64,000 nucleotides of DNA. It comes from Balanoglossus misakiensis (Eukaryota > Hemichordata). The position numbers were made by a program, and so were the translations under genes. Shown in pieces: positions 1 to 11,523 of this stretch. Each line of letters opens with the position of its first letter. Positions within the stretch are counted from its first letter, which is position 1. The DNA lies in contig CM082588.2 in assembly GCA_040954595.2 (NCBI GenBank), forward strand, positions 682,001-746,000. Direction: 5' to 3'. The notes beneath the pieces were generated by a model. That model saw only the letters and a list, made by a program, of their open reading frames with translations, did not search any database and had not been told where the DNA came from.

Positions 1-344
1 GTTACACGAACCATCTCTGCCATGAAGTGGAAGCAATGGCCATCAATATAAGGCATGGAAATACTCAACAATGGATCTACTACAGATACCCACTTATTAA
101 CCTTTTTAATTTCTTCATATCACCATCATGTGACTTGGTATCCATGGATACTGTAGAAGTCAAGATCTGACATTAATAATGATTATTGCCATCTGCCAAA
201 TTCAATATCAAGCTTTTTTTTCCCACAGAAACTTTTCCGATGAGAAGAGGCACAGGAGAAAAAAGGAAAACATATTTCCTCGTTCCACATGAATAAATAA
301 GTCATATACAGATGCAGTTATAAAGTTACATCACTTCTGTGAAC

Positions 345-1559
345 ATGGCCTTTAACCTTAGCAGAGAAACCAACGGCAGTTTACCAGTACAGGAACACCT
401 TGGAACTCCCGGAATAATAATACAAGCTACAGTTATGTCTGTTTTTTGCATCTGCGGTTGCCTTGGAAACCTGTTGACTATCTTTGTGATTCTACATTTC
501 AAGAGTATGCAGACGGCAACGAATATTTTTGTGGCTAATCTGGCGATTTCTGATTTCCTGATTTGTACTGTTACTATACCACTCTACGTGGCCTGCATAG
601 CCCAACAGGAATGGCTGTTTGGAGATGCCATGTGTTTGTTTGTGGGCGAATTGACAGTCATCCTCTGCCATGCCTCAGTGTTCAGTCTAACATTCATCGC
701 AATCAACCGCTATTTTGTTATGATGAAATCTAAGCATGCGCGACGCTACTTCACGACACGGAACACAATTGTCATGTGTGTGGGTCTCTGGTTGGCCTCT
801 CTGCTCACAGCCATTCCACCATTTTTGGGATGGGGTACTGTTACTTATCAAACAAACCTAACGTTTTGCTTGCTTGAATCACAAAAAGACAATTATAGTT
901 ATGTTCTGGTGTTGACTTTGGTTTGTGGCGTGTTGCCAATGATTATAATGACATACTGTTATGTTTCAATCTACTGTTCCATTCACAAAGTGACGGCCAA
1001 TTTCCAAAGGACAATCGAACATGACGCTTTCACACGGGAGAAAAACACTGACATTGGACAAATTAAAAATGGCATCAAATCAGACACTCATGATAATGGA
1101 CAACAGGAAAACGGATCTATCTTAGTAGTCGTGGAACCGCTGAGCTATCACCATGGTGACACACCCTCAACTTCCTGTGATGACATGGAAATATCAAGAC
1201 ATCAAAGCGAGGTTAATTTCAACACTAAAACCAACAAAGAAACGATCTCTGTCAAAAGACACAAAAGCAAGACAAACAATGGTCTTAATGAGAGACAGAA
1301 CAAAATGATACAAAGTCGAATGAAACGAGAAAAAATTATCATGGTCAATGTTCTTATCATCACATTAGTGTTCTGTCTTTGCTGGTTGCCATTAGGCATA
1401 ACATCTCTGATAGCAAGCCATATTACAATTCCAAAATATTTCACACTTATGTCTGTGTCACTAGCATTTGGGAATTCATCTTTTAACCCTTTTATTTATG
1501 CTTTCAGGAGTTCTCAGTTTCAGAAAGCGTATCAGGACGTACTTTGTTGCTGCAAATGA
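345..1559 (+). CDS. Class A (rhodopsin-like) GPCR, single exon, melatonin-receptor-like orphan
   Basis: A seven-transmembrane receptor of 404 residues in one exon. The frame opens at a GTG at 339, but the first ATG is at 345 and is taken as the start. Visible class A marks: N-glycosylation sites near N4 and N10, N41 in TM1, D70 in TM2, C97 and C175 for the ECL1-ECL2 disulphide, NRY at 121-123 in place of DRY, W149 in TM4, P198 in TM5, CWLP at 346-349 in TM6, NPFIY at 381-385 in TM7, and a C-terminal CCC (401-403) likely to be palmitoylated. ICL3 is long (about 215-330), hydrophilic and rich in Ser/Thr. NRY and the NIFVANLAISD stretch recall melatonin-type receptors, but the ligand cannot be told. 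An AATAAA lies at 1601. The gene is flanked by minus-strand kinesin exons to the right and appears to lie inside that gene. Confidence 0.93.
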   Translation: MAFNLSRETNGSLPVQEHLGTPGIIIQATVMSVFCICGCLGNLLTIFVILHFKSMQTATNIFVANLAISDFLICTVTIPLYVACIAQQEWLFGDAMCLFVGELTVILCHASVFSLTFIAINRYFVMMKSKHARRYFTTRNTIVMCVGLWLASLLTAIPPFLGWGTVTYQTNLTFCLLESQKDNYSYVLVLTLVCGVLPMIIMTYCYVSIYCSIHKVTANFQRTIEHDAFTREKNTDIGQIKNGIKSDTHDNGQQENGSILVVVEPLSYHHGDTPSTSCDDMEISRHQSEVNFNTKTNKETISVKRHKSKTNNGLNERQNKMIQSRMKREKIIMVNVLIITLVFCLCWLPLGITSLIASHITIPKYFTLMSVSLAFGNSSFNPFIYAFRSSQFQKAYQDVLCCCK

Positions 1560-1600
1560 CTCGGACACGTGCATTTAGCACGGTAAAACATTGAATGCTC

Positions 1601-1606
1601 AATAAA
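1601..1606 (+). other. Polyadenylation signal of the GPCR gene
   Basis: A canonical AATAAA 42 bases after the GPCR stop codon. It implies a very short 3' UTR. Confidence 0.6.
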
Positions 1607-2139
1607 GCGTCCAAGACAGTTCATACAACAATGTATGCAACAATTCCGTTCTGAGTGGAAAATCTTGATGATCACATCTAAGTTATAGGGTGTGTGCATG
1701 TGGTCACCTGTGTACACTGAGCCATAGAGTTTTGTACTTTGTTGAAAAATGGGTTAATAAATACTCAGGTGGATGAAAATCTTGAGATTGTCATTGTGTA
1801 AGAATTTTGCAGAGAAGACTGAAAATATTAGTCTTGAATCCAGACTCGTGTGTTTTTTCGCTTGGCTCACTCCGCACAAAGTCTTGCAATTTGGTCTTCG
1901 CTTTTGAAAATTCGCTCTTGGCATGTCAAAGGACTCTTGCCATGGCAACTCAGGTCACTGATTTATGAAGCCCACAATGCTATACTGTGTGTGGAGGAGT
2001 GAGCAAAGCGAAAAGAAACAAACAAGTATGGATTCTAGACTATGATGACAACACAAGTTTATTTCTTCAAAGACTTACCACTGGAGACGTCACGTTACTT
2101 TCTAACAACAGGGATTTTAAAAGTAATTGATAGACTTAC

Positions 2140-4166
2140 CACCAGAGTGTTATGTAACTCTCTTCGTCTTTTCTTCTCTTTGGCATGTCTTTCCACAGCA
2201 TCATTCATTGCTTTCTCCATTTCCATCATTTTTAATTTCAACTCTGTAGACATTGAAGATAAAAACGTCATTTATTAAGTTGTTATTGGCCTGTATGCTC
2301 TACAGCTGCATACAAAAAAAAACAACGAAATGTGATCTTACCATAGTCTAACCATAACAGAACCATGATAATAGCCTCACCATAATCTAACCATAACTAA
2401 ACCTACCTTTCATATCCAAATTATCAGACAACCATTTCCTGTTGAAGTTCTCTGCAGCCTCCCTTCCTTTCTCGTATTCTTCATTAAACTCATGTGGCAA
2501 AGACAGTGCAGCCGACTTCAAGTTTGCAAGCTCACTCTTTAAGTTCTGCAAAATACAAAGAAATCACCAGGTTTTATAAACTTACACTTCTTACCACGAA
2601 ATTCCAGGACTGGTGAATCTGTTTTAAGTGGAAAACATCAGCTAAAAAGTCCGCTTCAGTCATGCAAAAAAGTATGTTCAAAGAACCAAACACCTCTGAA
2701 ACAATTTCAGTTCAGACAGGGACAGTGTATATGTACTTGATATTTTAATTACTGTTGTGATTAATTGCAAACCTTAATTTGTCTGTTGACACTGATCAGA
2801 TCATATGCCAGGTTGTCCTTAAATTTCTGATTTGCAGTAAATAGTCTTCTCATGTGACCGGTTTCTTCTTTGGTATTTCGTATTGCACCTTGTAACTAGG
2901 AATGTAACATGAAAGAAATTTATTGTGGGAATGTGTATGTGCAAGTTTCAAGTATGTTGAGTATATAGGTGCTAAAACTTGACTCAAGCAGAAAAGAAAA
3001 CAAGATTGACCCATTTCTGTCTTTGAAATATCAGATGTTTCCTTTGTTTATCTACTGTCTTATTGAATTGCTGGGTAAAGTTGGCCAGAACAATGGAAAA
3101 ACAAAAGAGATACAGCTCCACCAGAAATGAACTTGTGAGGGCAGTACACTAGAAAAACAAAGGAGATACTGCTCCACCAGAAACGAACTTGTGAGGGCAG
3201 TATATACATCTATAATGATAGAGGTGATCTAACGAGTGAAATGGGACAATTGCATTAAAACTGGTGACAGACACATTAAAATTCCTTGAGGTTGATAATA
3301 TATGAGTTGTTTACTTGAGATGTGTGAATCTATACTAACTGGGCAAAGCACAATTACAGTTTACTCTTCCCCAGAAAAAGATAACGTCAAATGAAGGATG
3401 TTCATCATAGGTTTCACATGTGTCATGGATATGCCGCCAGTCATCTTCTGGGAAATATTAATTAATACTACAAATGTTCTATACTGTTTCTGTGCCCTGA
3501 ATGAAACTGTGACTCATACTCTTATTATTAAGTGGCAACTGTGAATAGTTTCATAGTAATACATACCTGTGCAAGTTTCAAATACAACATTGCATTCTCT
3601 GTTTCCAATGCTGTGATTCTTTCATCTTTGGCCTGAATTCAGAACAAAAAACAGTTGTCAAACACTGGCTTTTCTGACTGACAAATTACTGTTTGTCAAA
3701 ATGTTCATATCTACAGGTTTTAGTATATTATTCTGATTTCAGTACAGGTATACAAAACGTATATTTTAAACAATTTATTCACAAAATTAAAATTCAAATA
3801 ATAATCAGGAGAGCTGATGATCCACAAGATAGTCGCATAACCGTTACCATGGAGATTTCAGCTACCACAACTGTGGTAGATCAATAATATGAATGGTGGT
3901 TGTACTATAATACTCGCAAACAAATATCTGTACTGAACCACATAGTACAAAATATAATCGTGTCGAACTGTATCATAAGTTCGTGTGTGTTGTACCTTTC
4001 CAAACTGTGATCACAGCATACTAGTAAACAAAATTACAATAAATAAACAATAACAAATGAATGTCAATATTTTAAAAATAAATTTCCAGCTTACCCTTAT
4101 AGTTTTCTCCAGATTCTTGACTTTTTCAGGTATGATATGACTCGTGTCCAAACCAAAATGCGGCAT
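2140..4166 (-). CDS. Kinesin-14-like protein, N-terminal stalk exons (partial; motor beyond left edge)
   Basis: Five exons join in frame on the minus strand: 4095-4166 (ATG), 3567-3632, 2773-2895, 2407-2545 and 2140-2243, giving 168 residues. The product starts MPHFGLDTSH, continues as heptad-rich coiled coil, and ends in a basic stretch followed by RRRELHNTLV at a phase-0 donor. In C-terminal-motor kinesins (KIFC1, KIFC3, KIF25) a phrase of this type comes just before the GNIRV start of the motor. No motor sequence is visible in the remaining 2.1 kb, so the motor exons should lie left of the window. The subtype is unsure; KIF25 is one possibility. Confidence in the exons is high and in the family moderate. 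The GPCR at 345-1559 would then be nested in the intron that follows. Confidence 0.55.
3096..3203. repeat. Two-copy tandem repeat, period about 56 bases, in the kinesin-like intron
   Basis: Two adjacent copies (about 3096-3151 and 3152-3203) share the words GAGATAC, GCTCCACCAGAAA and CTTGTGAGGGCAG with a few substitutions. The last word recurs at about 4335 near the 5' end of the same gene. Confidence 0.8.
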
Positions 4167-5013
4167 GGTGAGCAGTTGAACAATCTACGTATAATACACA
4201 AAATATGCGGTTGAAAATATTTCAACAAACGCGTCTTTACGGACGCGGTAAACTTGAAATCGACAAGACCGGCGGAAAAACGCACCTTGATTAATTTAAT
4301 TGGCAAAACAATAGCGTGCCCCGAGGAATCGATACTTGTGAGGGCAGCTATCAGCAGGAATGTGACCTTATAGAAAGCGTGAATGACGGATCATGGTGCT
4401 AAAATCCGCTAAAAAGCACCGGTGAGGAAAACATTCCTATGCAACTGTTGGCAGCTGCTTGTTGAAACTCAGCCAATCGTGTCAAAGGGTAAGCTTGGTC
4501 ATGTGACTTACAGCTGGGTCAAATTCTTTTACCTAGTACGTTGAATTACTCTTTCCAACATACTACCTAGGTGTCAATTTTCAGAACTTATTTAAATTTC
4601 CATTGTTTATTTGGAAGCGATTAATTGAAAGATGTCCTTATCTGATCTTACTTACTAGTATCCATTTTAACACTAAATACTTATTAAGGTCACGACGCAA
4701 GCGCAGATTATGAGTACAATGGCGGACAAAGTTTGAAACTGAATGCGGAAGTGGTGTAAGTTTGAAGATTGCCGGCTGTAAATGTGCTCTTAGCCAGATC
4801 TGAAGTGTCTTTGCCGGTGTAACAGTGTCTGGTACTTATCGCACATCTGTAAACCCCGCGATCGCCGTCCGATTTGTAATCCAGTACGTGATTCACGAAT
4901 ATAAACCGACGCGACCCGGCGTCTCGAGCAACAGGATCGTACTCATTGCATCCGATTCATTGATCAACTCTATTGCTACCTTGATTGAAAGTTTGATCGT
5001 TGATGAAAAGATA
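4167..5013. promoter_or_regulatory. Divergent promoter region between the kinesin-like gene (-) and the SCI1-like gene (+)
   Basis: About 850 bases separate the two start codons, which point away from each other. An ATGGCGGAC word at 4719 matches the YY1-type element often found just downstream of animal transcription starts. It opens a five-codon ORF (stop TGA) that would act as a short uORF if transcribed. No TATA box is obvious. Confidence 0.45.
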
Positions 5014-7531
5014 ATGGGCAAGTAAGTGTACATTCAGTGTTCTTTCTTAACAGGCCTGACCAACAATTAAATGAAGAGCAGTAAATGTATCCGTCGGGTT
5101 ACTAGTGTTTGTCTGCTGCCCTTGTTTTAAAACTGTTACAGATTGTTCTCTGTATAAAATAACCATTGTCTTGCATTTTTACAACTAGAACTAGCCAAAA
5201 ATCGGAGAAGAGAAAGGCAGACGACAGCAGTGAAAGTGATTACAGCTCTCCATCAGACTCTGGTGAGTAGTTAAAGACGAGTAGTTAAACGCATAAGAAT
5301 CCTGCATGATGACAAGTCAGTATGCAAACACATCATTCATGGTATCAACACTATCTATTATGAATGCCAATAGTGCATTGGGTAGTACATTGTACTTTTA
5401 ATCGTGATTCATCTACATGATTGCACTCAACAGATTCAGATGATGGATTGTCTGCCAAGAAAGTCAAGCTGGATGCCAGTGCAAAGAAACAGAAGAAGGA
5501 AGAAGAGAGAAAGAAGAAGAAAAAAGAGAAAATGAAAGCCCAAGGTGTGTAAAGAATCTGGCATGAACTGGAATCATTACACAAAGTTTAATTTACCTCT
5601 AAATAACACATGCATGTGTAACTATACTATTACTTTGACAGGGAAACTTACACAAGAAGATTTTTACAGCAAAGGATTAGAATTCAGGACTTGGTTGGTG
5701 GAAGAGGTAAGTATCTACATGTGTATTTATTTTTTAACTTCATATTTAACTTGATAGTTCGATTTATGTAACTGAAAGTTTGCAAACTTTGAACTATGTT
5801 TGTTTGTATACAGAAAGGAAAATATGTTGATGATCTGGAGACCTCCAAAGCAAAGTTGATGTTCAAGAAGTTTGTGAAGAAATGGAATAAAAATCGACTA
5901 CCTAAGGTAAATATTGGATGACATTATTATCTATGGCCCTTAATCTTCAACCAGCCCTCTGATTGTTCTCAATTAAATCTTTTCCCTCATATCATTTCAG
6001 AAATACTACAAAGGACTTGATGCATCTGATATCAGTGCTTCTTCTAGGACTAAGTACAAATGGAATGTAAGTGTTTAAGAACAACTCTCTGTCTCTTCTG
6101 GGACAATTTCTCATGCCATCTCTTGCCATCATACACAATGCAACCAGATCACCAGTACTCTATTTAACTAACCACAAAGCTGATATTTTTTTTCAGTTCA
6201 AAGGATCAAAGCAAGATGAAAAAATCAGAACAGTCCGAGGGAAAATAAAGAGTTGGACATCAGGTTCCAATGTGACTCTTCACGATAATCCTGGATTTTC
6301 TACTTTTGGGAAAAGTAGCAGCACTGGGGGACAGAAGACAAGACCAGCTCTGGTTTTCCAGGAACCATCTGGATCAAGCAGACCTATCCAGGGACCAACT
6401 TTACCACCAGGGTCAAGTAAACCTATCCAGGGTCCAATGATGCCACCGGGGTCATCTAGACCAATCCAGGGACCAACTTTACCCCCTGGGGCAGTAAAGC
6501 CCGTTCTGGGACCAACCATGCCAGTGAGTCACTTAATACACCTAACTCTTCATCTTACTATGTGACATGTGAAATAAAACTGGCTTTCACTTCTCGTGAA
6601 AATGTGTTCCTAGTGACACAGGTTGAGAATCATTCATTTTTCATCCAACTTGAAAATAATGTCACATGTTCATGTTGTCTTGTAGCCATCAAGGTCACAA
6701 TTTGAACTTGAAGAACATCAAGAAGCTGAAAGGAAAAGACTCCAGAAAGAAAGGAAAGACTTTAGGAATTATGACAAGATGGTGAGTCAGGAGACACCTG
6801 CATTACAACAAGAAACACTTTCAATTTTCCCCCTTTTCTCAGGACTGCACTTGTCAAGCAATATAAGCTGATTGGGTGATGATCATATTAAAGTTATTAT
6901 GATTATGTTAGGATGTGATGTCACCAAGACAAGAGATTAATTCTTTTTGGCCTCACTAGGTGATGGAGGAGTTGGCACCCAAAGCAACTGGTCATGAAGC
7001 CAAAATTGAGAAGAAAATGTCAAGAGCTTACAACAGGAGATCAAGAGGACAGAGCCCAGAAATGAAGGATTCTTACATCATGGGAGGGTGAGTTGAAGCT
7101 TTGAAATATTGATAAACATATTGCATTATATGATGAATATGGACTACAGTACCAGCCCATTTGCCTGACTTTCCTTTTTTGAATCCAACTTACTGTTTTG
7201 TTTTCAGCTCTAATGACGACTTCCATGCAAGATTGCAACACAGGAAAGAAAGGAAGGAAGAGAAACGTCAGCAACGACAGGAATCGGATAGCAACAAGAT
7301 TACAGAGTATCAAGCAAAAGAGAAGGCTAAGATGGCTGTAAGTACATGGGGATCTTCATTCAAATCAGACTTGAATCACATTGTTCTGTTTGTTGGTTGT
7401 GTGGCTGTTCGTAAAGCTCCACGATGCAGTGCTATTAGTTTTTCACCACTAACACCAGACTCACTTTATTTCAGGCGCTGTTGGAGATAGCAAGAGCAAA
7501 TCGAAGTCAGAATTCCCTGTGGAAGTCTTAG
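5014..7531 (+). CDS. Lysine-rich nuclear-type protein with SCI1-like region and GPxxPP repeats
   Basis: Eleven exons join in frame: 5014-5021, 5189-5262, 5434-5544, 5642-5706, 5814-5906, 6001-6066, 6197-6523, 6686-6781, 6960-7087, 7208-7337, 7475-7531; 384 residues. The N-terminus has Ser/Asp clusters and a Lys/Glu-rich helix. Residues about 65-140 (LTQEDFYSKGLEFRTWL, then FVKKWNKNRLPKKYY, then KYKWN) resemble the core of plant style cell-cycle inhibitor 1 and its animal relatives. Four GP(T/M)(L/M)(P/-)P repeats follow (about 185-248). The C-terminal third is very basic and contains DSYIMGG and EYQAKEKAKM, a pattern I associate with conserved eukaryotic nuclear proteins of unknown role. The first coding exon is only 8 bases; the frame upstream of 5014 is open but lacks an ATG. 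The molecular function is unknown. Confidence 0.82.
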
Positions 7532-8160
7532 AATAATCTGAAGAAATGCCTTAGTAACTCCAACCATGGACAATCACCTTTGCCACAAAATGAAGGACAA
7601 TATTTATAGCCAAAGAGATATTTACTATGTAGGGCATGTAGACATGATAGTGTCTACAAGAAAATATAGCCATTGACACAACACATATAGACTGTAATCC
7701 TTGTAATGCATACCTTGTCTATCACATAGACACTACCGTCTACAAAGTACAATGTACAGATTGGTGTCTATAACTTATAGATACCAATCTAGACTATTTA
7801 TATAGACTGTATATGACTGTAACTTTCCACTGTTTTAAATATTACTGCCTTGTTAATGAATTGGATATTTATTCATTTTTTTTTAATATTTACAGTTTTG
7901 GGTGGTTGTTTAACATGTTAATTCTTTACTGTATATGATATAATTTTATGTACTATGACAACAATTTTGTTTTGCACAGAGCCATCACAGTCTGTGGGTT
8001 AAAATATGCTGCTAACAAGAAATGTCTATTTTTTTTAATGTACAACTCTGTGAGTACTGGTTTCTATGGTGATAATGGCCTGTCAATGAATTTTTTGTTG
8101 GTTGTCCAGAAAGTACTGTTAGTGTATTTTAATGAAATAAAACAGATATCTTGACCAGCA
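7532..8160 (+). other. 3' UTR of the SCI1-like gene, with clustered GTCTA/TAGAC inverted words
   Basis: There is no coding content. The stretch at 7625-7820 holds many copies of GTCTA, TAGAC, TATAGAC and TAGACACTA in both orientations, so several short hairpins can form. An AATAAA at 8136-8141 is the likely poly(A) signal, giving a 3' UTR of about 620 bases. Confidence 0.55.
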
Positions 8161-8728
8161 TTTTGGGATTGTTTAATTTAGAGAAAGAAGGCGTGAGCGA
8201 CTGCTGACAGTCTGTAGTATTCCCAGCAACTTTTGACTCAAGATGATGTATCTTACATCAAGGTTCAGATACACAATTCACAATTGAAAAAATGCCATCA
8301 AGGCGTTAAACAATTGAATTTGCCATATTTCCACATGACCAGCTACCCGTATGGTATATAACTTACATCGCTCAAACAAAACAGGTGCAGAAATTGCTTC
8401 TATTTTGCAACATAGAAACGTCATTGACTAATCAGCACTACACTTTTTTCCACTTGCGTTAATGGACTTCATGAGGGTACAGGTGGTTTGGAACAATAAT
8501 AACACCATTTGTCAAAATGAGAAATGGGTTGTTGTCGATATCAACAATACAATAGCAATATGATATCAAAACATCTGTGGTTTTAAGGATTGTTTTCATG
8601 TCATTATATCTTACAAAACAAATGTGAAGGCATTCATGAAATGTCACAGAACTGTTTTGTATAATTACAATTCCATGTTCCAATCAATAAAGACGGGGTT
8701 GGAGTATGGTTGTCAGATGATCAGTTGT
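8161..8728. other. Intergenic spacer, nothing recognised
   Basis: AT-rich sequence between the 3' end of the SCI1-like gene and the promoter of the first lectin. I see no coding exon, RNA gene or clear repeat in it. Confidence 0.5.
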
Positions 8729-8822
8729 TATATATACCCCGGAAATCATACCCATCGTTACTGGTCACTGTAGTTGATCAACCAGAAGCAAGAAGATACA
8801 AGTTGCGTGTATATCAAGTGAG
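8729..8822 (+). promoter_or_regulatory. TATA promoter and noncoding first exon of lectin gene A
   Basis: TATATATA at 8729-8736 is followed by a block at 8763-8783 containing TCACTGT and GTTGATCAACC. The block is shared with the downstream lectin gene at 11561-11581 with two mismatches in 21 bases. A GTGAGT donor after 8822 ends a noncoding first exon, which splices to 8938 just before the start codon. Confidence 0.6.
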
Positions 8823-8947
8823 GTGAGTTTATTCTCTCCAGACAGAGCTCTATTTATGCTTCACGAAAATTCTCTAACTTCTGTCAACGCAGAAGACGGT
8901 GAAACTCACGAGAATTTTTAATATTGTATTGGCACAGCTCAAGAAAC

Positions 8948-10545
8948 ATGAAAAGTGCACTGGCGTTCATTGCTGTTGTCCTGGCTGTACACCTGGCAAA
9001 CGGCCAATCAGGTAAAGAACTTTGCAAAATTTTACTATATGTCACCAGTCATGTCCTGATAGCTCAAGAATTTAATACTAAAGATCACCAAAATTTAAAC
9101 CAATACAAGACTTATCATGATCAAGATAATGAAAAATCGCCCATTTCATTTTGAAGCCACCTTTACATTAGGCCACCATTTGTTTCAGTGTAAAATCAAA
9201 CAACGATGCAAATGACCGATTTCTGCACAAGTATAATAGAACGTTCATTTTCAACATAATTGCCTAACACCGTATATATTGGAGTTAACATACATAGCTT
9301 TTGGTAACGACACTATCGAATGAAATATATCTGCTGTCTTGTTACATGAGCAATGTATACATTTATCTTGCATGGCACAATGGCGAGCATATGCAAGTAA
9401 CATTAGGTCTAATTTATAGAACTGCTTTTATATAAAACGCAGTGTGAAATATACAATACGAAAAACATATGGTATTTGGGTGTATGTTCTGGTGCCAATT
9501 TCTCTTGTTGAAGCGAAGCTGCCAAAAGATCATATGTACTGCATAAACTATTTAGAACCATATGGTTAAAAAGCACACCTGTGACACTGTTAGGGCGTTG
9601 ATAAAACACTGTATATGACAATTCCCAGGGATCTTATTCTTGTATCTCTGTGTTTACCAAATATCCTCCTTTTTAAAAGACCAAATAAGTTGTTCTATAG
9701 TGCTATTGTTTTCTGTCAAATACATTATTTTTGATATTGCGGGCAATTTGTGTATTAGTATCTTTCAGACGCTGTCAGTGTTTCGGGTACAGGGCGGAGT
9801 GTGGCTCTTTAACTTGGCACGACGCGAGGGATACCTGCCAAGGATATGGCGGCTGGCTGGTAACCATGGACACGGAAGGAGTGTGGGAAGATTTGATAAC
9901 CACAATACAAGATGGCGGCATGGATAACAAGGACTGTCATCAGAACGGCTTTTGGATCGGTTTCTACGATCCCGATTCATCTGTCGTTACGGTTGATCAC
10001 ACCGCAGAGGATTTCGTGTGGATTCATCCACTGTGCTCATCGTACGAAACATGGGCGCCTGGTCAGCCCAACGACAATACAAAGGATAGCCCCATAGGAC
10101 AAAACTGTGTTCAGTTATGGTGAGTTACTTTCGAATTCAGAAATCAGTGAAATTTGAGGAATGCTGCCTAAATTCTTGAAAACAATGGGTTTGGACTGAA
10201 CCATGGTGGTGAAAGGGTTAATGATTGTGACAAGGCCTGTCTCATACACCATTCTCTTATCTCTGTTGTATTTTCTAAATTTTAGGACAAAGAGAGGCTT
10301 CAGGTATGACGATGAGTACTGTACCAGCGAAAAAGCCTACATCTGTCAGAGAGAACTCGGTGAGTATTTTCAATAGACATTTTCCCGAAACCCTGCGAGA
10401 TCTCGGGAGTACACAAAAGTGTTTTTATCTAAGTCTCATGTACAACTTAATATCAATGCAGTCATATGTGCTCTCTCCATTGTAGAGTTTTAAGTAACTT
10501 TGATGTTCTTTTTGCTTTACAGTCCAGTGTACCTGCCCTCCGTAA
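8948..10545 (+). CDS. Secreted C-type lectin A (QPN type)
   Basis: Four coding exons, 8948-9011, 9759-10119, 10286-10359 and 10523-10545, give 522 bases and 173 residues. The start is the ATG at 8948; an in-frame ATG at 8924 lies before the splice acceptor at 8937 and is intronic. A cleavable signal peptide (MKSALAFIAVVLAVHLANG) is followed by one C-type lectin domain: an RCQC start, CGSLTWHDARDTC, the hydrophobic GFWIGF core, WAPGQPND in the sugar-site loop, YDDEYC where WND-C is usual, and the closing ICQ. The acceptor at 9758 was chosen over the AG at 9769 because only it keeps the frame. The protein should be an extracellular, possibly calcium-dependent, sugar-binding protein. QPN is neither the usual mannose (EPN) nor the galactose (QPD) triplet. 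It is a tandem paralogue of lectin B. Confidence 0.88.
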
Positions 10546-10798
10546 ATGGAGTAGACACAACGTACCACAAACACATGGTATTTTTTCTGGCTTTCTGGTT
10601 CCAACTATAATGGTGAGGGGTGGGGTCGCTGTTCAACGGTGCCTCAGAGAGAAGTGACGCCGGCTGTTAATCACCACCTTTCAGTACTTCTAGTATCTAT
10701 ACGACCATTCCTTTACTTGATCTGTAATTTTTCGCTAATCATTATATTAAACGTAGATTGCAATTAAACTAAGGAAAATCTTAACTGACTGACTGTCT

Positions 10799-10850
<52 letters not shown>

Positions 10851-11520
10851 CGATGACGATGATGATGATGCATATACACGTGGTCATCAATTAATCATAA
10901 CCTATCGTCCTCTGTAGTGTTCCACGAATTAAAACTGTCTGAGCAAAGACTACGAACCGCATTTTTGAAGTGGTTTTAACGAAACTCAAGAGGATCACAT
11001 GCGCGAGAAAATTACTTAACCGATATCCTTCATTGTGTGTTCCATATTGTTATATTGAAATGTTCATCTGGTCAGTGAATGCAGAATGCAACGCCGTCAT
11101 TTTGAAACGTATGGTTGGGTGTTTTTTCACCCCCAAAGTGCCGAATTAATTTATTTGTAAGTCATTGACTACCTTAATGGAAATGCATAAAGAATAAGAA
11201 ACACATTCCCATTTGACGTTTAAATTTTGTAAAAATTGTATTTGTTACTTAAAACAAATACTGACATACTTTTCTATTATCTTTCTATAGTACAGTGTAT
11301 TTGCTCAAATGTCCCACAAACTTATTGCAGATTATATGAAGTATCAATTTCCTAGTAATATGAGATGTTACCAGGTGTTTTACCTATTGCTGTTAAGTTT
11401 TTAAAACAGCACAAAGCTAGTCTTTGATGTGAGAGATCTTGCATCGCATTAATGGGTCAAATAATTGGCGCACACACGAAAGGCATGACGTATGGTTTTG
11501 TGTACACTGACTTCTAGACA
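10546..11520. other. Intergenic region with a GAT microsatellite
   Basis: The spacer between the two lectins holds the 3' UTR of lectin A and the trinucleotide repeat listed separately. Nothing else is recognisable. Confidence 0.5.
10801..10869. repeat. (GAT)n microsatellite
   Basis: About 23 units of GAT, interrupted near the end by two GAC units. Confidence 0.95.
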
Positions 11521-11523
11521 CAG

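Noticed and set aside
339-344. GTG-AAC extension of the GPCR frame
   Set aside because: The frame opens at GTG; an animal gene should start at the ATG at 345.
1754-1948. Minus-strand frame as a kinesin motor exon
   Set aside because: It lacks any kinesin motor motif and suitable splice borders.
4825-5013. 66-residue open frame in front of the SCI1-like start
   Set aside because: It is in frame but begins at GTG and contains no ATG before 5014.
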